64,000 nucleotides of DNA from Pseudoblastomonas marina (GCF_014641655.1 NZ_BMID01000001.1:1974427-2038426), one strand, 5' to 3'; counted from the stretch's first letter, positions 17,874 to 27,952 are shown. Made by a program: numbers and translations. The notes: generated from the letters alone by a model not told the origin.

Positions 17874-19964
17874 ATGTCGGGACTGAAGACTGGATTATTG
17901 CCGCTCACGGCTGCGGGCGCGATCGCGCTCGCAACCAGTCCTGCCTGCGCGCAGGACGAGCCCGAAGCGGCCGCATCGCAGGTTTCGGCCAGCGGCACCG
18001 GCCAGCAGCGCCGCGTCTTCACCCCGGAGGATCTCGCCCGCTTCGCCCCGCGTAGCGCGCTCGACCTGCTCGAGCAGGTCCCCGGCTTCCAGATCGAATC
18101 CGAAGACGGCGAACGCGGGCTCGGCCAGGCTTCGGGCAATGTGCTGATCAACGGCCGGCGGCTGTCCTCGAAGTCGGAAAGCGCGCGCGACCAGCTGGGC
18201 CGGATTTCCATCGACAACGTTGTGCGCATCGAAATCCTCGACGGGACCACGCTCGATATTCCGGGCCTGACCGGTCAGGTCGCCAATGTCGTGGTCGAGG
18301 CCGGCGGCCTGTCGGGCCAGTTCGAATACTCGCCCCAGTTCCGCCAGGTCGGCGGCCCCGCCCTGCTCGACGGCAGTATCTCGATCAGCGGGGCCAGCGG
18401 CCCGTTCGAATACCAGCTTGCCTTCAACAACGAGGACGATGTCGGCGCATCGCGCGGACCGAGCCTGCGCTTCGATGGGGCCGGAAACCTGATCGAACAG
18501 CGGTTCAGCGACAATGAGCGCCGCACCCGCTCGCCCAAGATTTCGGGCAATTTCGGCTGGAGTAACGACAACGGCGTGGTCGCCAATGCGACTCTCAGCC
18601 ACCAGTGGACCTTTTTCCGCAACCGCTCGGACGAGTTGCGCACCGACGGAGCCGGCGACAATGCGCGGTTCGTCGACCGCACCACCGATGACGACGCGGT
18701 GCGCTACGAGGTCGGCGGCGATGTGGCCTTCCCCGCCTTGGGCGGGACGCTCAAGCTGATCGGCCTTGCGAGCGGGGACGATTCCGATTTCGTCAGCACC
18801 GAACTCCTCACGCTCGACGCTGACGGATCGCTGAGCGGTGCCCGCTTCGCCCAGCTGCGAGAATCGGGAGAACGGATCGGGCGCGCCGAGTTCACCTGGT
18901 CGGGCGGTGGCGCCGACTGGCAGCTTGCGGGCGAGGCCGCCTACAACACGCTCGGCCAGGTCGCGCGGCTGTTCGAGATCGATCCTGACGGCAATTTCGG
19001 CGAGATCGACTTTCCCGCCGGGGTCGGCGGGGTTTCCGAGGATCGCTACGAGGCCTCGCTCAGCTACGGTCGCCCGCTTTCAGCGACGCTCTCGCTGCAG
19101 GCGACCGCGGCGGTCGAACGCTCGACGCTGACGCAGACCGGCTCGGCCGCCGCCTCGCGCACCTTCCTGCGCCCGAAGGGCTCCGCCTCGCTCGCCTGGT
19201 CGGCACAGGACGATCTCGACCTCACCTTCAGTGTGCGCCGCCGCGTCGGGCAGTTGCAATTTGGCGACTTCCTCGCCCGGGTCTTCCTCGGTGACGATCG
19301 CGAAAATGCCGGCAACAACGAATTGCGCCCGCCGCAAAGCTGGGAATTCGAAATCGAGGCGCGCAAGGACTTCGGTCGCTGGGGCAATGCCAGCCTGCGC
19401 CTGTTCGACTACCATATCGAGGACCTGGTCGACGTGATCCTCGTCGATGGCGGGCAGTCGCCGGGCAATATCGCCAGCGCGCGGCGCACGGGCGTCGAGT
19501 TCAACGGTACGCTCGAACTCGCCCCGCTGGGGATCGGCGGGGCCAGGATCGACGCCGGGATCGACTGGCAGCGCGCGCGGCTCGACGATCCGCTGACCGG
19601 GCTTGCCCGCGCGATCAGCAATGCCGACCCCTATCGCATCGATATCGATTACCGCCACGATATCCCGGGCTCGGACATCGCCTACGGCGCAAGCGTGTTC
19701 CTGAGCGGAGACGAACCGTTCTTCCGCATCACCGAGAGTGGCTTCGAGCGCAACGGTCCGGCGTTCGGCGGCATCTTCGTCGAGCACAAGGACCTGTTCG
19801 GGCTGACGGTGAATGTGCGGATCGGCAACCCCTATCTCGGCGGGGACACCTCGATCCGCACCGTTTACGAAGGTCCCCGGAACGCTTCGCCGATCCTGTT
19901 CGTCGAGGAACGCGACCGCGAATTCGGACGCTCTGTCCGGTTGTCGGTCAAGGGCTCCTTCTAG
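17874..19964 (+). CDS. TonB-dependent receptor-like outer-membrane protein
   Basis: 696 residues. A signal peptide ends near SPACAQ (residue 26). The plug domain begins FTPEDLARFAPRSALDLLEQ, with INGRR and VVRIEILDG segments typical of TonB plugs, and the rest is a beta-barrel rich in aromatic and polar strands (FRQVGGPALLDGS...), ending in FGRSVRLSVKGSF with a terminal phenylalanine. No obvious TonB box is visible before the plug. Its substrate is unknown. The start at 17874 follows a 153-base gap to the divergent antiporter; longer frames cross that gap without a signal peptide. Confidence 0.82.
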   Translation: MSGLKTGLLPLTAAGAIALATSPACAQDEPEAAASQVSASGTGQQRRVFTPEDLARFAPRSALDLLEQVPGFQIESEDGERGLGQASGNVLINGRRLSSKSESARDQLGRISIDNVVRIEILDGTTLDIPGLTGQVANVVVEAGGLSGQFEYSPQFRQVGGPALLDGSISISGASGPFEYQLAFNNEDDVGASRGPSLRFDGAGNLIEQRFSDNERRTRSPKISGNFGWSNDNGVVANATLSHQWTFFRNRSDELRTDGAGDNARFVDRTTDDDAVRYEVGGDVAFPALGGTLKLIGLASGDDSDFVSTELLTLDADGSLSGARFAQLRESGERIGRAEFTWSGGGADWQLAGEAAYNTLGQVARLFEIDPDGNFGEIDFPAGVGGVSEDRYEASLSYGRPLSATLSLQATAAVERSTLTQTGSAAASRTFLRPKGSASLAWSAQDDLDLTFSVRRRVGQLQFGDFLARVFLGDDRENAGNNELRPPQSWEFEIEARKDFGRWGNASLRLFDYHIEDLVDVILVDGGQSPGNIASARRTGVEFNGTLELAPLGIGGARIDAGIDWQRARLDDPLTGLARAISNADPYRIDIDYRHDIPGSDIAYGASVFLSGDEPFFRITESGFERNGPAFGGIFVEHKDLFGLTVNVRIGNPYLGGDTSIRTVYEGPRNASPILFVEERDREFGRSVRLSVKGSF

Positions 19965-20027
19965 CCCGTTCACGCATCGCTAAGGGCTTCGGCACTAGCA
20001 TTCGCCCATTCTACCGGAGGAAGACCC

Positions 20028-20522
20028 ATGCGCGCGATTCGTTCGATCCCCTTGCTGTTCGGCACGCTGGCCGCGCTTGGCCTCGCGGCATCCCCCGCCT
20101 CCGCCCAGGAATCGGATGAAACTGAAACGACCGCTGCCGAAGATCTTTCGGAGACGCTGCGCGACCCGCAGGTCCAGGCTACCGCCACTGCCACCGTCGC
20201 GATTCTCGGCGAAGTACTGCTCGACATGCCCGTCGGCCCGCTGGTCGAGGCGATGGACGAAGCGGTCGACAAGATCGCACGCGAAGCCGGAACCGAAGCG
20301 CCTCCGCGCAAGGACGTCGATCCCGACGCCACCCTGCGCGACATGCTTGGCCCCGATGGCGATCGCGTGTCGGTCGAACTGGCCGAGCGCGTGCCGCAGG
20401 CGATGGATGCCGCGGCCGGGATGACCGGTGCGATCGAGTCGGCCCTGCCCAAGCTGAAAGAGGCCGCCGAGCGCATGAAGCGGTCGCTTCCCGCGCGTCT
20501 GCCCGTTCTGTCGCGAGACTGA
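20028..20522 (+). CDS. Exported protein of unknown function
   Basis: 164 residues. A clear Sec signal peptide (MRAIRSIPLLFGTLAALGLA..., cleavage near ASAQ, residue 27) leads to a mostly helical acidic domain with many Asp/Glu and repeated alanine-rich helices (TATVAILGEVLLDMP and EAMDEAVDKIA). I do not recognise the family; similar proteins are common beside envelope genes in sphingomonads. The start has an AGGAAG ribosome-binding site (20017-20022). It lies in the same direction as the upstream TonB receptor, 63 bases away. Confidence 0.6.
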   Translation: MRAIRSIPLLFGTLAALGLAASPASAQESDETETTAAEDLSETLRDPQVQATATATVAILGEVLLDMPVGPLVEAMDEAVDKIAREAGTEAPPRKDVDPDATLRDMLGPDGDRVSVELAERVPQAMDAAAGMTGAIESALPKLKEAAERMKRSLPARLPVLSRD

Positions 20523-20577
20523 TTGCACGCGCGCCATTGCACGCGCCCCTCGCTTTCGGCAAAGCGTGGGGCCAAGC

Positions 20578-21249
20578 ATGTGGCACCTTTACCAATTCCC
20601 GCTCTGTCCCTTCAGCCGCAAGGTGCGCCTGCACCTGGCGGAGAAGGGCATTGCCTATGAACTCGTGCGCGAGGACCCCTGGCGGCGGCGCGACGAATTC
20701 CTCAACATGAACCCGGCCGGCCGGGTGCCGGTGCTGCGCGACAGTGCCAAGGGCACGGTGCTGGCCGACAGCCGGGCGATCGGCGAATTCATCGAGGAAA
20801 CCTTCGAAGGCAATGCAATGATCGTCGGCAATGCGCTCCAGCGCGCCGAGATCCGCCGCCTGGTCGCGCTGTTCGACGAGCACCTCTACGGCGACGTCAC
20901 CGCGCCGCTGCTGCAGGAAAAGATGAAGAAGCGGCTCGTCACCCGCGAACCGCCAGATGCGCGCGTGCTGCGCGAGGCGATGAAGCTCGCCCACGAGCAT
21001 CTCTACCATATCGACTGGTTGGTCGATAACCGCGCCTGGCTCGGCGGGCCACGATTGAGCCTCGCCGATCTCGCCGCCGCCGCGCAGCTGTCGGTCGCAG
21101 ACTATCTCGGCGCGCTCGACTGGCGCGGTCACGACCAGGCCAAGAGCTGGTATTCGGTGATGAAGAGCCGCCCCAGCTTCCGCGCGTTGCTGGCGGAGAA
21201 GATGGATACGATCCAGCCGGCGGATAATTACGCCGATGTGAACTGGTAA
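20578..21249 (+). CDS. fzlA: FzlA-like glutathione S-transferase family protein
   Basis: 223 residues. A thioredoxin-like N-terminal domain (WHLYQFPLCPFSRKVRLHL) is followed by an all-helical GST C domain with SLADLAAAAQLSVADYLGAL and DWRGHDQAKSWY. The sequence follows the FzlA group of alphaproteobacterial GST proteins, which bind FtsZ filaments and promote Z-ring curvature rather than conjugating glutathione; this assignment rests on remembered family pattern. CPFS replaces the usual catalytic Ser/Cys arrangement. The ATG at 20578 gives the canonical N terminus; a GTG 12 bases upstream is the alternative. Confidence 0.7.
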   Translation: MWHLYQFPLCPFSRKVRLHLAEKGIAYELVREDPWRRRDEFLNMNPAGRVPVLRDSAKGTVLADSRAIGEFIEETFEGNAMIVGNALQRAEIRRLVALFDEHLYGDVTAPLLQEKMKKRLVTREPPDARVLREAMKLAHEHLYHIDWLVDNRAWLGGPRLSLADLAAAAQLSVADYLGALDWRGHDQAKSWYSVMKSRPSFRALLAEKMDTIQPADNYADVNW

Positions 21250-21406
21250 AGAAGCGGTCTATCCAGCCAGCGTCCAGTCGAGACGAAGTTTTTGTAGTTA
21301 CCCACCCGCATCCGCGGTCCAATTCTCTCCGCTTGGATCCGAGGCACCTGCGGGCGACCGCCCAATACGGATGCGCTGCGCCCGGCGCCTGAGCGTCTGA
21401 AGAAAG

Positions 21407-22372
21407 CTAAACTACACTCTTCTTCCCGAAGCGCCCGTGCTTGCGATAGCGCGCCATCCAGCGATCGAGGAACAGGCCGAGCGGCTTGGGGCTGATGCCG
21501 AGCTTGTCGAAGCCGGGATAGTCGCCGCTCGCGACATTGCCCTTCTCGAGCAGCTTCCACTGCTCGCGGCTGATCGGGGCACCCGGCATCCAGCCGGTGG
21601 CCGCAGCGATCCCGCCCGACACGGCATCGGGCAGCGGGATGAAGTGGCGGTTGCGCCCCTGCGCCTGCGCGATCCGGCGGTTCAAGGCGATCATCGGCAC
21701 GCGTTCGGGTCCCGCAAGTTCGTAGGTCTTGCCGCCGTGCTTGCCCGGATCGGCCAGCGCGGCGACGATGCCCGCAGCGACGTCGTCGACCCAGACCAGC
21801 TGCAATTCGCTCTCGGGCGCAAAGACCGGCAGCACCGGCAGGCGCTGGATCAGCCCCGCCATCATGTTGATGAACTCGCCATCTTCTCCGAAGATAATCG
21901 ACGGGCGTACGATCGTCGCCTGGGGGAACAGGTCGCGCATCGCCGCCTCGCCTTCGGCCTTGCTCACGGCATAGGCGGTATCACCGTCCGGATCGGCCCC
22001 GATCGCCGAGACGTGGACGAGCGCGCCAACCCCTTCGTCGGCCGCGGCCTGCGCGATATACTCGGCGCCCCAGGCCATCACGGCTTCCGCATTCGCGCCG
22101 AACGCGCCGGTTAGGTTCACCACCGCATCCGATCCCGAGATCGCCGCGCGCACGCTGTCCTCGCGCGACACGTCGCAGCGCACGAGCGCGAACTGGCCGA
22201 GGTTCGCGAGCGGCTTCAGATGCCGTGCCTTCTCGGGATGCCGGCTCGCGATCTTGAGCCGCGCACCGCGCTCGAGCAGGTCCTGCGCGACATGGGTTCC
22301 GAGCCAGCCGCTGCCCCCGAACAGGGTCACGAGTTTTCCGGAAAGCGGGTCGGTCTTGGTCATGGCGGTCAT
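21407..22372 (-). CDS. NDUFA9-like NAD(P)-binding protein
   Basis: 321 residues of the atypical short-chain dehydrogenase group to which the complex I subunit NDUFA9 belongs. The nucleotide motif is GGSGWLG (19-25), followed by HVSAIGAD, KAEGEAAM and VRPSIIFG, which replace the YxxxK catalytic pair with a non-reductase form. In bacteria these proteins may contact complex I or act on quinone-linked chemistry; no nuo genes are in the window. Intergenic space to the convergent FzlA-like gene (21250-21406) shows nothing clear. Confidence 0.8.
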   Translation of the reverse strand: MTAMTKTDPLSGKLVTLFGGSGWLGTHVAQDLLERGARLKIASRHPEKARHLKPLANLGQFALVRCDVSREDSVRAAISGSDAVVNLTGAFGANAEAVMAWGAEYIAQAAADEGVGALVHVSAIGADPDGDTAYAVSKAEGEAAMRDLFPQATIVRPSIIFGEDGEFINMMAGLIQRLPVLPVFAPESELQLVWVDDVAAGIVAALADPGKHGGKTYELAGPERVPMIALNRRIAQAQGRNRHFIPLPDAVSGGIAAATGWMPGAPISREQWKLLEKGNVASGDYPGFDKLGISPKPLGLFLDRWMARYRKHGRFGKKSVV

Positions 22373-22421
22373 CCTGCCGAGAAATGGGCGTCGCGCGACC
22401 CGTTACTGGTCGCAATCAGCG

Positions 22422-22450
22422 TTGACAATGCCCCCATCGCTTCGCTAGTG
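22422..22450 (+). promoter_or_regulatory. Probable promoter of tRNA-Leu(CAG)
   Basis: TTGACA (22422-22427), a 17-base spacer and CTAGTG (22445-22450). The -35 box is a perfect sigma-70 match. It is followed by a 25-base block shared with the other tRNA-Leu leader (see findings). Confidence 0.6.
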
Positions 22451-22499
22451 GCCCGCGCCTACCGAGCGGCGGACTCAGACGATCCACCGCGACTAGTGT

Positions 22500-22586
22500 G
22501 CCCAGATGGCGGAATTGGTAGACGCACCGTCTTCAGGTGGCGGCGCTCGCAAGGGCGTGGAGGTTCGAGTCCTCTTCTGGGCACCA
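22500..22586 (+). tRNA. tRNA-Leu (anticodon CAG)
   Basis: Class II tRNA of 87 bases. The acceptor stem GCCCAGA pairs perfectly with TCTGGGC, followed by an encoded CCA. The D arm (TGGCGGAATTGGTAGACGC) is the leucine-type consensus, the anticodon loop TTCAGGT gives CAG, and a long variable arm and GGTTCGAGTCC T arm follow. It reads the codon CUG, the main leucine codon in this GC-rich genome. Confidence 0.96.
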
Positions 22587-22655
22587 TTAACGGGATCGGC
22601 ATCGACTGGCATCCCGGTTCAATACCGCGATTCTTGCCAATTACGGTCGGTCGGA

Positions 22656-23915
22656 TCAATTCGGGCCGGCGACTTCTTCGATCGCCTCGACGATCGTGGC
22701 GTAAACGCGGTCGAGTTGAGCTTCCTCGATACAGTAGGGCGGCATCACGTAGACCGTGTTGCCCAGCGGGCGCAGCAAAACGTTGCGGGCGCGGAAGGCG
22801 GCGAGCAGGCGGGGGGCGAGATCGGAGAGGTATCCGTCCGCCTCGCCCACGTCGACAGCGGTGATCGTCCCCGCCTGGCGCGCATTGCGGACCAGCGGGT
22901 GCGAAGTCAGGCGCGTCAGCTGCGCCGATTGGCGTTGTGCCAGCGTGGCGATCCGCTCGGCCACCGGTTCATCCTGCCAGATCGCGATATTGGCGTTGGC
23001 CGCCGCGCAGGCGACCGGATTGGCGGTGTAGCTCGACGAATGGAAGAACATCCGCGCGCGGTCGTCGCTCAGGTGAGCTTCGAACACCGGTTCGCTCGCC
23101 ATGGTGACCGCCAGCGGGATCGCGCCGCCGGTCAGTCCCTTCGACAGGCACAGGATATCGGGCTCGATTCCCGCCTGCTCGCAGGCGAGCATGGTGCCGG
23201 TCCGTCCCCACCCCGTCATCACCTCGTCGGCGATGAAGAGCGTGCCGTATTCGGCGCAGATGCGGCGCATTTCGGCCAGGGTCGCGGGCGAATACATCAG
23301 CATCCCGCCCGCCCCCAGCACCAGCGGTTCGACGATGAAGGCGGCGGCCCGGTCGCGGCAGGCACGCTCAAGCGCATCGAGCGTGCGCTGCTCGGATCCC
23401 TCGGCCGGGAAGGGTATCGATGTTACATCGAACAGCAGCGGCTCGTAGGCGCGGTTGAAGGCTCCCCGCGCACCGACCGACATCGTCCCGATCGTATCGC
23501 CGTGATAGCCATTGTCCATCACCACGATCCGGTGGCGCGCCTCGCCCCGGTGGAGCCAGTAACCGAGCGCCATCTTCAGCGCGACCTCGACACTGGTCGA
23601 TCCGGAATCGGAGAAGAACACGCGGGTCAGGCTCTCGGGCATCAGCGTCCGCAGGCTGGCGGCCAGTTCCTCCGCCGGGGCGTGGGTCCAGCCGGCGAAG
23701 ATGATCTGGTCGAGCCGCGACGCCTGCTCGGCGATCGCCGCCGCGATCCTGGGATGGGCATGGCCGTGGGTCGTCACCCACCACGACGAGATCGCATCGA
23801 TCACCTCGGCACCGTCCTGCGTGTGGAGCACGGCGCCCTGTGCGTGGGTGACGTGCGGGATCGGCTCGCCGAGCCCGTGCTGGGTAAACGGATGCCAGAC
23901 CGGCGAGCTGGTCAT
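22656..23915 (-). CDS. bioA: Adenosylmethionine-8-amino-7-oxononanoate aminotransferase
   Basis: 419 residues, a class III PLP aminotransferase. It has WHPFTQ at the N terminus, the GHAHPRI and [13 protein letters not shown] segments of BioA, the PLP-binding aspartate (IADEV, Asp230) and the catalytic lysine in LSKGLTGG (Lys259). It converts 8-amino-7-oxononanoate to 7,8-diaminononanoate using S-adenosylmethionine. It is last in bioF-bioD-bioA and overlaps bioD by ATGA. BioB and the early pathway genes are not in the window. Confidence 0.95.
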   Translation of the reverse strand: MTSSPVWHPFTQHGLGEPIPHVTHAQGAVLHTQDGAEVIDAISSWWVTTHGHAHPRIAAAIAEQASRLDQIIFAGWTHAPAEELAASLRTLMPESLTRVFFSDSGSTSVEVALKMALGYWLHRGEARHRIVVMDNGYHGDTIGTMSVGARGAFNRAYEPLLFDVTSIPFPAEGSEQRTLDALERACRDRAAAFIVEPLVLGAGGMLMYSPATLAEMRRICAEYGTLFIADEVMTGWGRTGTMLACEQAGIEPDILCLSKGLTGGAIPLAVTMASEPVFEAHLSDDRARMFFHSSSYTANPVACAAANANIAIWQDEPVAERIATLAQRQSAQLTRLTSHPLVRNARQAGTITAVDVGEADGYLSDLAPRLLAAFRARNVLLRPLGNTVYVMPPYCIEEAQLDRVYATIVEAIEEVAGPN

Positions 23916-24535
23916 GCGAAATCTCCGAGGTCGAATGCGCGCGCGAAGGCAGTAGACAGGTTGTCGGCATCGAGCGGGTCGACTATCGGCAGGCGCCCCA
24001 GTCGCGCGACCCTGCCGATCGCGCAGATGGTCGCCTCGCTGTCCTCCTGAGGCGCGCCGATAAAGGCCACGCCGAGGATGGGCACGCCGCGTGAACGCAG
24101 CGCCTCGATCGTCAGCAGCGAGTGATTGATCGTGCCCAGCTCGGTCCGCGCGACGATCACCGCCGGCGCGCCCCATCGCGCGAACAGATCGGCATAGAGC
24201 AGGTCGCGCGTGACGGGCACGAGCGCCCCACCCGCCCCTTCGACTACCAGCGTGCCGTCGACCTTCGGCAGGTCGAGATATGCAGGATCGATCGTGGCGC
24301 CATCGAGCTCGGCCGCGCGATGGGGGGAGCACGGCGTCGTCAGGCGGTAGGCTTCGGGCAGGATCGAGGCGGCGGGCACGCCCAGCGCCGCCACACGCGC
24401 GCTGTCGCTGCCATCGTCGAGCCCGGCCTGCACGGGCTTCCAGTAATTTGCGCCGAGCGCCGCAGCCAGCGCGGCGGAGAACACCGTCTTGCCGATATCG
24501 GTGTCGGTGCCGGTCACGATGATCGTCTCTTTCAC
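23912..24535 (-). CDS. bioD: Dethiobiotin synthetase
   Basis: 207 residues. The P-loop GTDTDIGKT (9-17) and the following [10 protein letters not shown] segment are typical of BioD, which makes dethiobiotin from diaminononanoate, CO2 and [14 protein letters not shown] is the carbamate-binding stretch. It overlaps both neighbours by ATGA, so bioF, bioD and bioA are translationally coupled. Confidence 0.95.
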   Translation of the reverse strand: MKETIIVTGTDTDIGKTVFSAALAAALGANYWKPVQAGLDDGSDSARVAALGVPAASILPEAYRLTTPCSPHRAAELDGATIDPAYLDLPKVDGTLVVEGAGGALVPVTRDLLYADLFARWGAPAVIVARTELGTINHSLLTIEALRSRGVPILGVAFIGAPQEDSEATICAIGRVARLGRLPIVDPLDADNLSTAFARAFDLGDFA

Positions 24536-25665
24536 AGGAGTTCTCCCAAGGCGGTCGCAAGTTCGTCGATGGCTTGATCGTCGGTGTTGAGGGTGATCGA
24601 GACGCGCAGCCGCGCCGTGCCGTCGGGCACGGTCGGCGGGCGGATGCCGCGCACGTCGAAGCCGCGCGCCTGGAGCGCCGCCGCGATCTCCATCGCGCGG
24701 GCATCGTCGCCGATCGGGACCGGCTGGACCTGGTTGCCGCTCGGGGCAATGCCAAGCGGTGCCACGGCGCGGCTGGCGCGGACGACGAGCGCCTGCAATC
24801 GGGCGCGGCGGTCATCGGCCTGCTCGATGATTGCCAGGCTCTCGCGCACGATTGCCGCCATCAGCGGAGATGGCGCGGTCGAGAAGATGAAACTGCGCCC
24901 GCGATTGACGATGAAATCGCGCAGGTTCGCGGGGAGGAGGATGAGCGCGCCCTCGCATCCCAGCGCCTTGCCGCAGGTCGCGAGTCCGACCACGTTCTCG
25001 CGGCCATGCAGTGCGGCGGCGAGGCCGCGTCCCTCCGGACCATGGACGCCGACCGCATGCGCCTCGTCGACCAACAGCATGGCATCCATACGCTCCGCCA
25101 GCGCGGCGAAGTCGACGATCGGCGCCCGGTCGCCGTCCATGCTGTAAAGCGTCTCGATCGCGATCCACGGGGGGCCGGTTCCGCCCGCCCTGCGCCAGCG
25201 GCGGATCGCGTCTTCGGCGGCGCTCGCATCGTTGTGCGCAAAGCTCTCGCCGGGCGCGCGCGACAGGCGCATGCCCTCATGCGCGCTGGCGTGCACGAGC
25301 GCGTCGTACAGGATCAGGTCGTCCGGTTGTGGCAGCGTTGCGAACAGCAGGCTGTTGGCGGCGAATCCCGTGGCGAGAAACAGCGCGGCTTCGCTGCCGA
25401 AGAACCGGGCCGCCTCGGCCTCGAGCGTCTCGTGCTCGGTGGTGTTGCCGCGCAGGAGGCGCGAGCCGCCCGAGCCGAGATCGACACCCCGGCGCAATGC
25501 GGCGATCGCGGCTTCGCGCAGCTGCTCCGATCGGGCGAGGCCTAGATAGTCGTTGGAGGAAAAATCGCGCCCCGATCGCGGTGCGAGCGTGCGGCGGCGA
25601 CTGGCCTGCTCGAGCTTGCGCAGGTCGTCGCGGTAGAAATCGGGAAGCGTCACGCAGCGGCCCAT
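24532..25665 (-). CDS. bioF: 8-amino-7-oxononanoate synthase
   Basis: 377 residues. An alpha-oxoamine synthase (PLP type) that joins alanine and pimeloyl-ACP or -CoA in biotin synthesis. Recognisable segments are [40 protein letters not shown] and the PLP lysine in [12 protein letters not shown]. It starts the bioF-bioD-bioA operon. I chose the ATG at 25665 ([11 protein letters not shown]); a longer frame upstream runs into the intergenic region. That 163-base gap to the aldehyde dehydrogenase shows no BirA-type palindrome I can recognise. Confidence 0.93.
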   Translation of the reverse strand: MGRCVTLPDFYRDDLRKLEQASRRRTLAPRSGRDFSSNDYLGLARSEQLREAAIAALRRGVDLGSGGSRLLRGNTTEHETLEAEAARFFGSEAALFLATGFAANSLLFATLPQPDDLILYDALVHASAHEGMRLSRAPGESFAHNDASAAEDAIRRWRRAGGTGPPWIAIETLYSMDGDRAPIVDFAALAERMDAMLLVDEAHAVGVHGPEGRGLAAALHGRENVVGLATCGKALGCEGALILLPANLRDFIVNRGRSFIFSTAPSPLMAAIVRESLAIIEQADDRRARLQALVVRASRAVAPLGIAPSGNQVQPVPIGDDARAMEIAAALQARGFDVRGIRPPTVPDGTARLRVSITLNTDDQAIDELATALGELL

Positions 25666-25828
25666 AGGCAAGCATGCCCGGTCTGCAAAGGGAACCTGCC
25701 CGCCCCTCCTGGGCCCGGTCGTATGCCCCTTCACATTGCGCCGCGGGCACGCCACATGCACCCGCACCCCACAAACACTGTCGCGCGCTGCCGCGCGTCA
25801 TTCCGTTTCCCGCAAGAAAGGCCCCGCC

Positions 25829-27262
25829 ATGACCGATTATCCCTCGCTCCATCTCCTGATCGGCGGCGACAAGCTGGGAACCGACGGGCGCGAAACGCGC
25901 GACGTGATCGACCCGGCCACCGAGGAAGTGATCGGCCATCTGCCGTGCGCCTCGAAGGAAGATCTCGACCGCGCGCTCGACCATGCGGCGAAGGGTTTTC
26001 GCATCTGGCGTGACACGCCGGCCGACAAGCGCGCCGCGATCCTGCGCAAGGGTGCCGAGCTGATCCGCGAGCGCGCCGACGACATCGCGCAGATCCTCAC
26101 CCGCGAACAGGGCAAGCCGGTGGCCGAAGCCAAGGGCGAGACGCTCTATGCTGCGAACCTGATCGAATTCTATGCCGGCGAATGCCAGCGCATCTACGGC
26201 CGCACGCTGGTGCGCCCCGACGGGCAGAGCGCACGGGTCGAATACGAGCCGGTCGGCCCGGTCGCCGCCTTCGCGCCGTGGAACTTCCCCTCGCTCAATG
26301 TCGCGCGCAAGATCGGCGGACCGCTTGCCGCGGGCTGTTCGGTGATCGTCAAGCCCGACGAGGAAACCCCTGCCGCGGGCCTCGCGATCTGTCAGGCGAT
26401 GATCGATGCCGGGGTCCCCGGCGAAGCATGCCAGGTGGTGTTCGGCGTGCCCGACGATATCAGCCGCCACCTGCTCGGCTCGCCGGTGATCAAGAAACTG
26501 AGCTTCACCGGCTCGACCGCGGTCGGCAAGCATCTCGCCGCGCTCGCCGCGCAGGACCTGAAGAAGGCGACGATGGAGCTCGGCGGCCACGGCCCCGTGC
26601 TGGTGTTCGACGACATGGATGTCGACCACGTGCTCGACAAGATGGTGCCGACCAAGTTCCGCAATGCCGGGCAGGTCTGCGTCAGCCCCACGCGCTTCAT
26701 CGTGCAGGATTCGATCTACGAGCAGTTCCGCGACGGATTCGCCGCGCGCGCCAAGGCGATCGAGGTCGGCAACGGGTTCGACCAAGACACGCAAATGGGC
26801 CCGATGGCCAATGCCCGCCGCCCCGACGCGATCGAGGCGATGATCGCCGATGCGCGCGACAAGGGCGCAAAGGTGCTCGCGGGCGGCGAGCGGATCGGCA
26901 ATCAGGGCTTCTTCTATGCCCCCTCGGTGCTCGCCGACGTCCCGGTCGAGGCCGAGATCATGAACGAGGAGCCGTTCGGGCCGGTCGCGATGATCAATCG
27001 CTATGACGGCGAAGCAGCCATGCTCGAAGAGGCCAACCGCCTGCAATACGGCCTCGCCGCCTATGCCTGGACCAATGACAAGGCCCGTCGCCAGCGGCTC
27101 GCACGCGAGATCGAGGCCGGCATGGTCGCATTGAACCATACAGCGGTCAGCGCGGTCGACGCCCCGTTCGGCGGGGTCAAATGGTCGGGTTATGGCAGCG
27201 AGGACGGCCACGAGGGCGTGATGGCGTGCATGGTCCCCAAGACCATCCACGAAACGCTCTAG
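25829..27262 (+). CDS. NAD(P)-dependent aldehyde dehydrogenase, succinate-semialdehyde type
   Basis: 477 residues. The ALDH superfamily signatures are intact: PWNFP (150-154), SFTGST (225-230), general base Glu250 in ELGGHGP and catalytic Cys284 in GQVC. Overall it follows the GabD-like succinate-semialdehyde dehydrogenase group, which oxidises semialdehydes to acids with NAD(P)+. No aminotransferase partner is adjacent, so its substrate is uncertain. The ATG at 25829 has AAGAAAGG about 8 bases upstream. It converges with the acyltransferase gene (ends overlap by 4 bases). Confidence 0.88.
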   Translation: MTDYPSLHLLIGGDKLGTDGRETRDVIDPATEEVIGHLPCASKEDLDRALDHAAKGFRIWRDTPADKRAAILRKGAELIRERADDIAQILTREQGKPVAEAKGETLYAANLIEFYAGECQRIYGRTLVRPDGQSARVEYEPVGPVAAFAPWNFPSLNVARKIGGPLAAGCSVIVKPDEETPAAGLAICQAMIDAGVPGEACQVVFGVPDDISRHLLGSPVIKKLSFTGSTAVGKHLAALAAQDLKKATMELGGHGPVLVFDDMDVDHVLDKMVPTKFRNAGQVCVSPTRFIVQDSIYEQFRDGFAARAKAIEVGNGFDQDTQMGPMANARRPDAIEAMIADARDKGAKVLAGGERIGNQGFFYAPSVLADVPVEAEIMNEEPFGPVAMINRYDGEAAMLEEANRLQYGLAAYAWTNDKARRQRLAREIEAGMVALNHTAVSAVDAPFGGVKWSGYGSEDGHEGVMACMVPKTIHETL

Positions 27263-27948
27263 TTCAGGACGTTGATTGCCTCTCGCACCCGCGCCTCGAC
27301 CTCGTCGCGCGGGAGACCGGGGGGAATGATCTCGCCGAAGCGGATGGTGATCGTGCCGCTGCGTTTCCAGCCGCGGTGGTAGAGCGGCCCGCTGTTCACC
27401 GCCATCGGCACCACCGGCACGCCGAGCATCTTGTAGAGACCGGCGAAGCCCGACTGCAGCTTCGGCTTCGCGCCGTGCGGCACGCGACTGCCTTCGGGGA
27501 AGATCGCGAGCACGCGATCCTGCGCGGCATAGGCCTGCCCGTCGGTGATCATCCGGCGCAGCATCTTCGCGCCCTGCTCGCGGTGGACCGCAACCGCGCC
27601 CCACCGCGTCGCGGCGGGGCCCCAACCCGGGATGCGCCACAATTCGGCCTTGGCGAAGGGCACGGGCCTGTCGAGCAGTGCGGGCAGGTGGATCGCCTCG
27701 AAAAAGCTTTCGTGCTTGCTTGCGACCAGGTGGCCGCCCGCCGGGGCATTGCCCTCGACCACGATCCGGATCCCGAGCAAATTGCGTACGCACCAGTGAT
27801 GCCAGTCGGACCACGCCTGGACCGCACCGGTCGCGCCGCGCAGGCGCAGCAGCGAGGCGATCCCGGCCCAGCCGATCAGCGGAAAGCTGCCGCCGTAGAA
27901 GGCGATGGCAAAGGCGATGTTGCGGAGGATGGTGACCGGTCCGGGCAT
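27259..27948 (-). CDS. plsC: 1-acyl-sn-glycerol-3-phosphate acyltransferase
   Basis: 229 residues. A hydrophobic N-terminal helix (about 10-35) precedes the PlsC motifs: HESFFE (His79 to Glu84, the HX4E form common in alphaproteobacteria in place of HX4D) and FPEGSR (150-155), plus VPVVPMAVNSG. It acylates lysophosphatidic acid to phosphatidic acid at the inner membrane. It is the last gene of ftsE-ftsX-ydcF-plsC. The start at 27948 gives the standard N terminus, 4 bases after the ydcF stop. Confidence 0.9.
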   Translation of the reverse strand: MPGPVTILRNIAFAIAFYGGSFPLIGWAGIASLLRLRGATGAVQAWSDWHHWCVRNLLGIRIVVEGNAPAGGHLVASKHESFFEAIHLPALLDRPVPFAKAELWRIPGWGPAATRWGAVAVHREQGAKMLRRMITDGQAYAAQDRVLAIFPEGSRVPHGAKPKLQSGFAGLYKMLGVPVVPMAVNSGPLYHRGWKRSGTITIRFGEIIPPGLPRDEVEARVREAINVLN

Positions 27949-27952
27949 GGCG

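Noticed and set aside
21250-21406. A small gene or RNA in the gap between the FzlA-like and NDUFA9-like genes
   Set aside because: No start with ribosome-binding site, no stable hairpin and no tRNA-like fold; nothing supportable.
22506-24050. Plus-strand frame starting inside tRNA-Leu(CAG) and running through bioA
   Set aside because: It begins in the tRNA body and is antisense to bioA with no domain features.
25277-27814. Minus-strand frame crossing the aldehyde dehydrogenase and part of bioF
   Set aside because: It spans a well-supported plus-strand gene and a real minus-strand gene in another frame; shadow of high GC.
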